A stretch of 64,000 nt of DNA from Platerodrilus igneus (lineage: Eukaryota; Arthropoda; Insecta; Coleoptera; Lycidae): contig JARFIW010000170.1 in assembly GCA_036346225.1 (NCBI GenBank), positions 10,416,501 through 10,480,500 on the forward strand, in the 5' to 3' direction. Shown here piece by piece: positions 63,376 through 64,000 of the stretch. Below the pieces are notes generated by a model. That model was given only the letters and a program-made list of their open reading frames with translations. It was not told where the DNA came from and searched no databases. Position 1 is the first letter of the stretch. The number at the start of each line of letters is the position of its first letter. The position numbers and the translations under genes are program-made.

Positions 63376-64000
63376 TCAGATGGACAGCCATCACCCTTAT
63401 TGTCAACCTTCGACCAGGTAGAACGGACAACAACGTATTAATTGAAGACATAAAAAACAACCCCGCTATACTATCAATAAAATTGGGAAGTATGCAAAAT
63501 ACAATAGAATACAAGCCCTTGAAACTAACATGCAAACTACTATGTTAGGAATGCGAGACTGAATTAGATTCAATATAATATTCACTCAAATAATAGCAAC
63601 TCCCACTGTGATCCAACAAATTTTAGCCACCTTAGAAAACGCTGCAACATTTGCAAAATTAAATACATTACACTCTAGTATCATAGAACCAACTGACTTA
63701 TTACAAGAATTATTAAGAATTAGATCATTTATAACTAATAGTAAATTACACTTTAATGTAATAGAATCAAACATTCTCATATTTGAAAAAATAGCTTTAG
63801 TGAAAGACCATGTAAAGAACAACGAAATAACATTTTTGATAAAAATCCCAATAGTAGAAAGTAGCATTTATAACTATTATCATTTATTTGCATTTCCATG
63901 TATCAAGTTATCATAACCAAAACCAAGTTCCTATTCTTAAATGAACTAAGATATGGTTACATCAACGAAAAATGTACGGAAGTAACACCAAATCAATATT
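63376..64000 (+). pseudogene. env: Errantivirus-type env, N-terminal part, incomplete
   Basis: TTTCAG/ATGGACAGC near 63375-63385 is a plausible env splice acceptor. The frame that follows carries AILSIKLGSMQNTIEYKPL. In other frames LHSSIIEPTDLLQELLRIR, VIESNILIFEKIALV and FLIKIPIVESSIYNYYHLFA match the central part of insect endogenous-retrovirus envelope proteins. The reading is frameshifted and has stops (for example near 63440 and 63565), so no functional envelope is encoded. It is cut by the window end; the membrane anchor would lie beyond. Confidence 0.7.

Larger units (their letters stand above)
61505..64000 (+). mobile_element. Second errantivirus-type gypsy copy, 5'-truncated, leaves window
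   Basis: Homologous to 48846-50425 for gag end, protease and RT start, then jumps to the integrase C-terminus and the env gene. No LTR is seen. The left edge meets the gag-bearing element and the right edge is the window end. Many stops. The deletion differs from that of the 46043 element (here the RT core to integrase core is missing), so they decayed independently. Confidence 0.88.

Overview
The window looks like a gene-poor, repeat-saturated stretch of an arthropod, most likely insect, nuclear genome. It is strongly AT-rich and full of (AT)n and (CA)n microsatellites. It carries a typical insect transposon set: BEL/Pao, Ty3/gypsy including an env-bearing errantivirus-type family, mariner, a Penelope-like GIY-YIG fragment, non-LTR reverse transcriptase remnants and tRNA-derived SINEs. 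I found no intact host protein-coding gene, rRNA gene, functional tRNA gene or CRISPR array. The order of the insect cannot be fixed from this sequence.

Layout. 1-2000: non-coding DNA with a weak promoter-like patch and a SINE fragment. 2027-9750: four diverged tandem units (A-D) of about 1.9 kb. Each has a promoter-like block, a conserved 48-54 nt candidate intron, a hypervariable second exon built from unit-specific short repeats, a conserved TTTTGCTGG block, a TCGTGGGG/CACAGCA minisatellite and an (AT)n tract. No long ATG-started frame is shared, so the units look like non-coding genes or a gene-structured satellite; this is the least explained structure here. 9806-14290: Penelope GIY-YIG fragments, a decayed Ty3/gypsy pol and a reverse-oriented solo LTR. 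14291-21120: mostly unannotatable DNA with a dispersed repeat, a CCCH zinc-finger reading frame, a foldback element, a tRNA-derived SINE and a near-perfect 225-bp-arm palindrome.

21128-34700: SINE copies (one split by a solo LTR), a minus-strand LINE, three direct LTR copies with polypurine tracts, CA-rich DNA and an errantivirus-type solo LTR with CGCG target duplications. 34705-43754: a decayed BEL/Pao element carrying four later insertions. 44994-52007: a mariner element split by an internally deleted gypsy/errantivirus-type element, again with CGCG duplications. 53394-57364: a LINE fragment and a minus-strand BEL/Pao element with fairly long gag, protease and RT frames. 59894-64000: a gag-like gene between inverted repeats, then a second errantivirus-type copy that runs off the window and keeps part of env.

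Most coding sequence here is retroelement gag/pol/env in various states of decay. Nested insertions with readable target duplications give a relative chronology: mariner before gypsy, SINE before LTR, and BEL/Pao before its four inserts.
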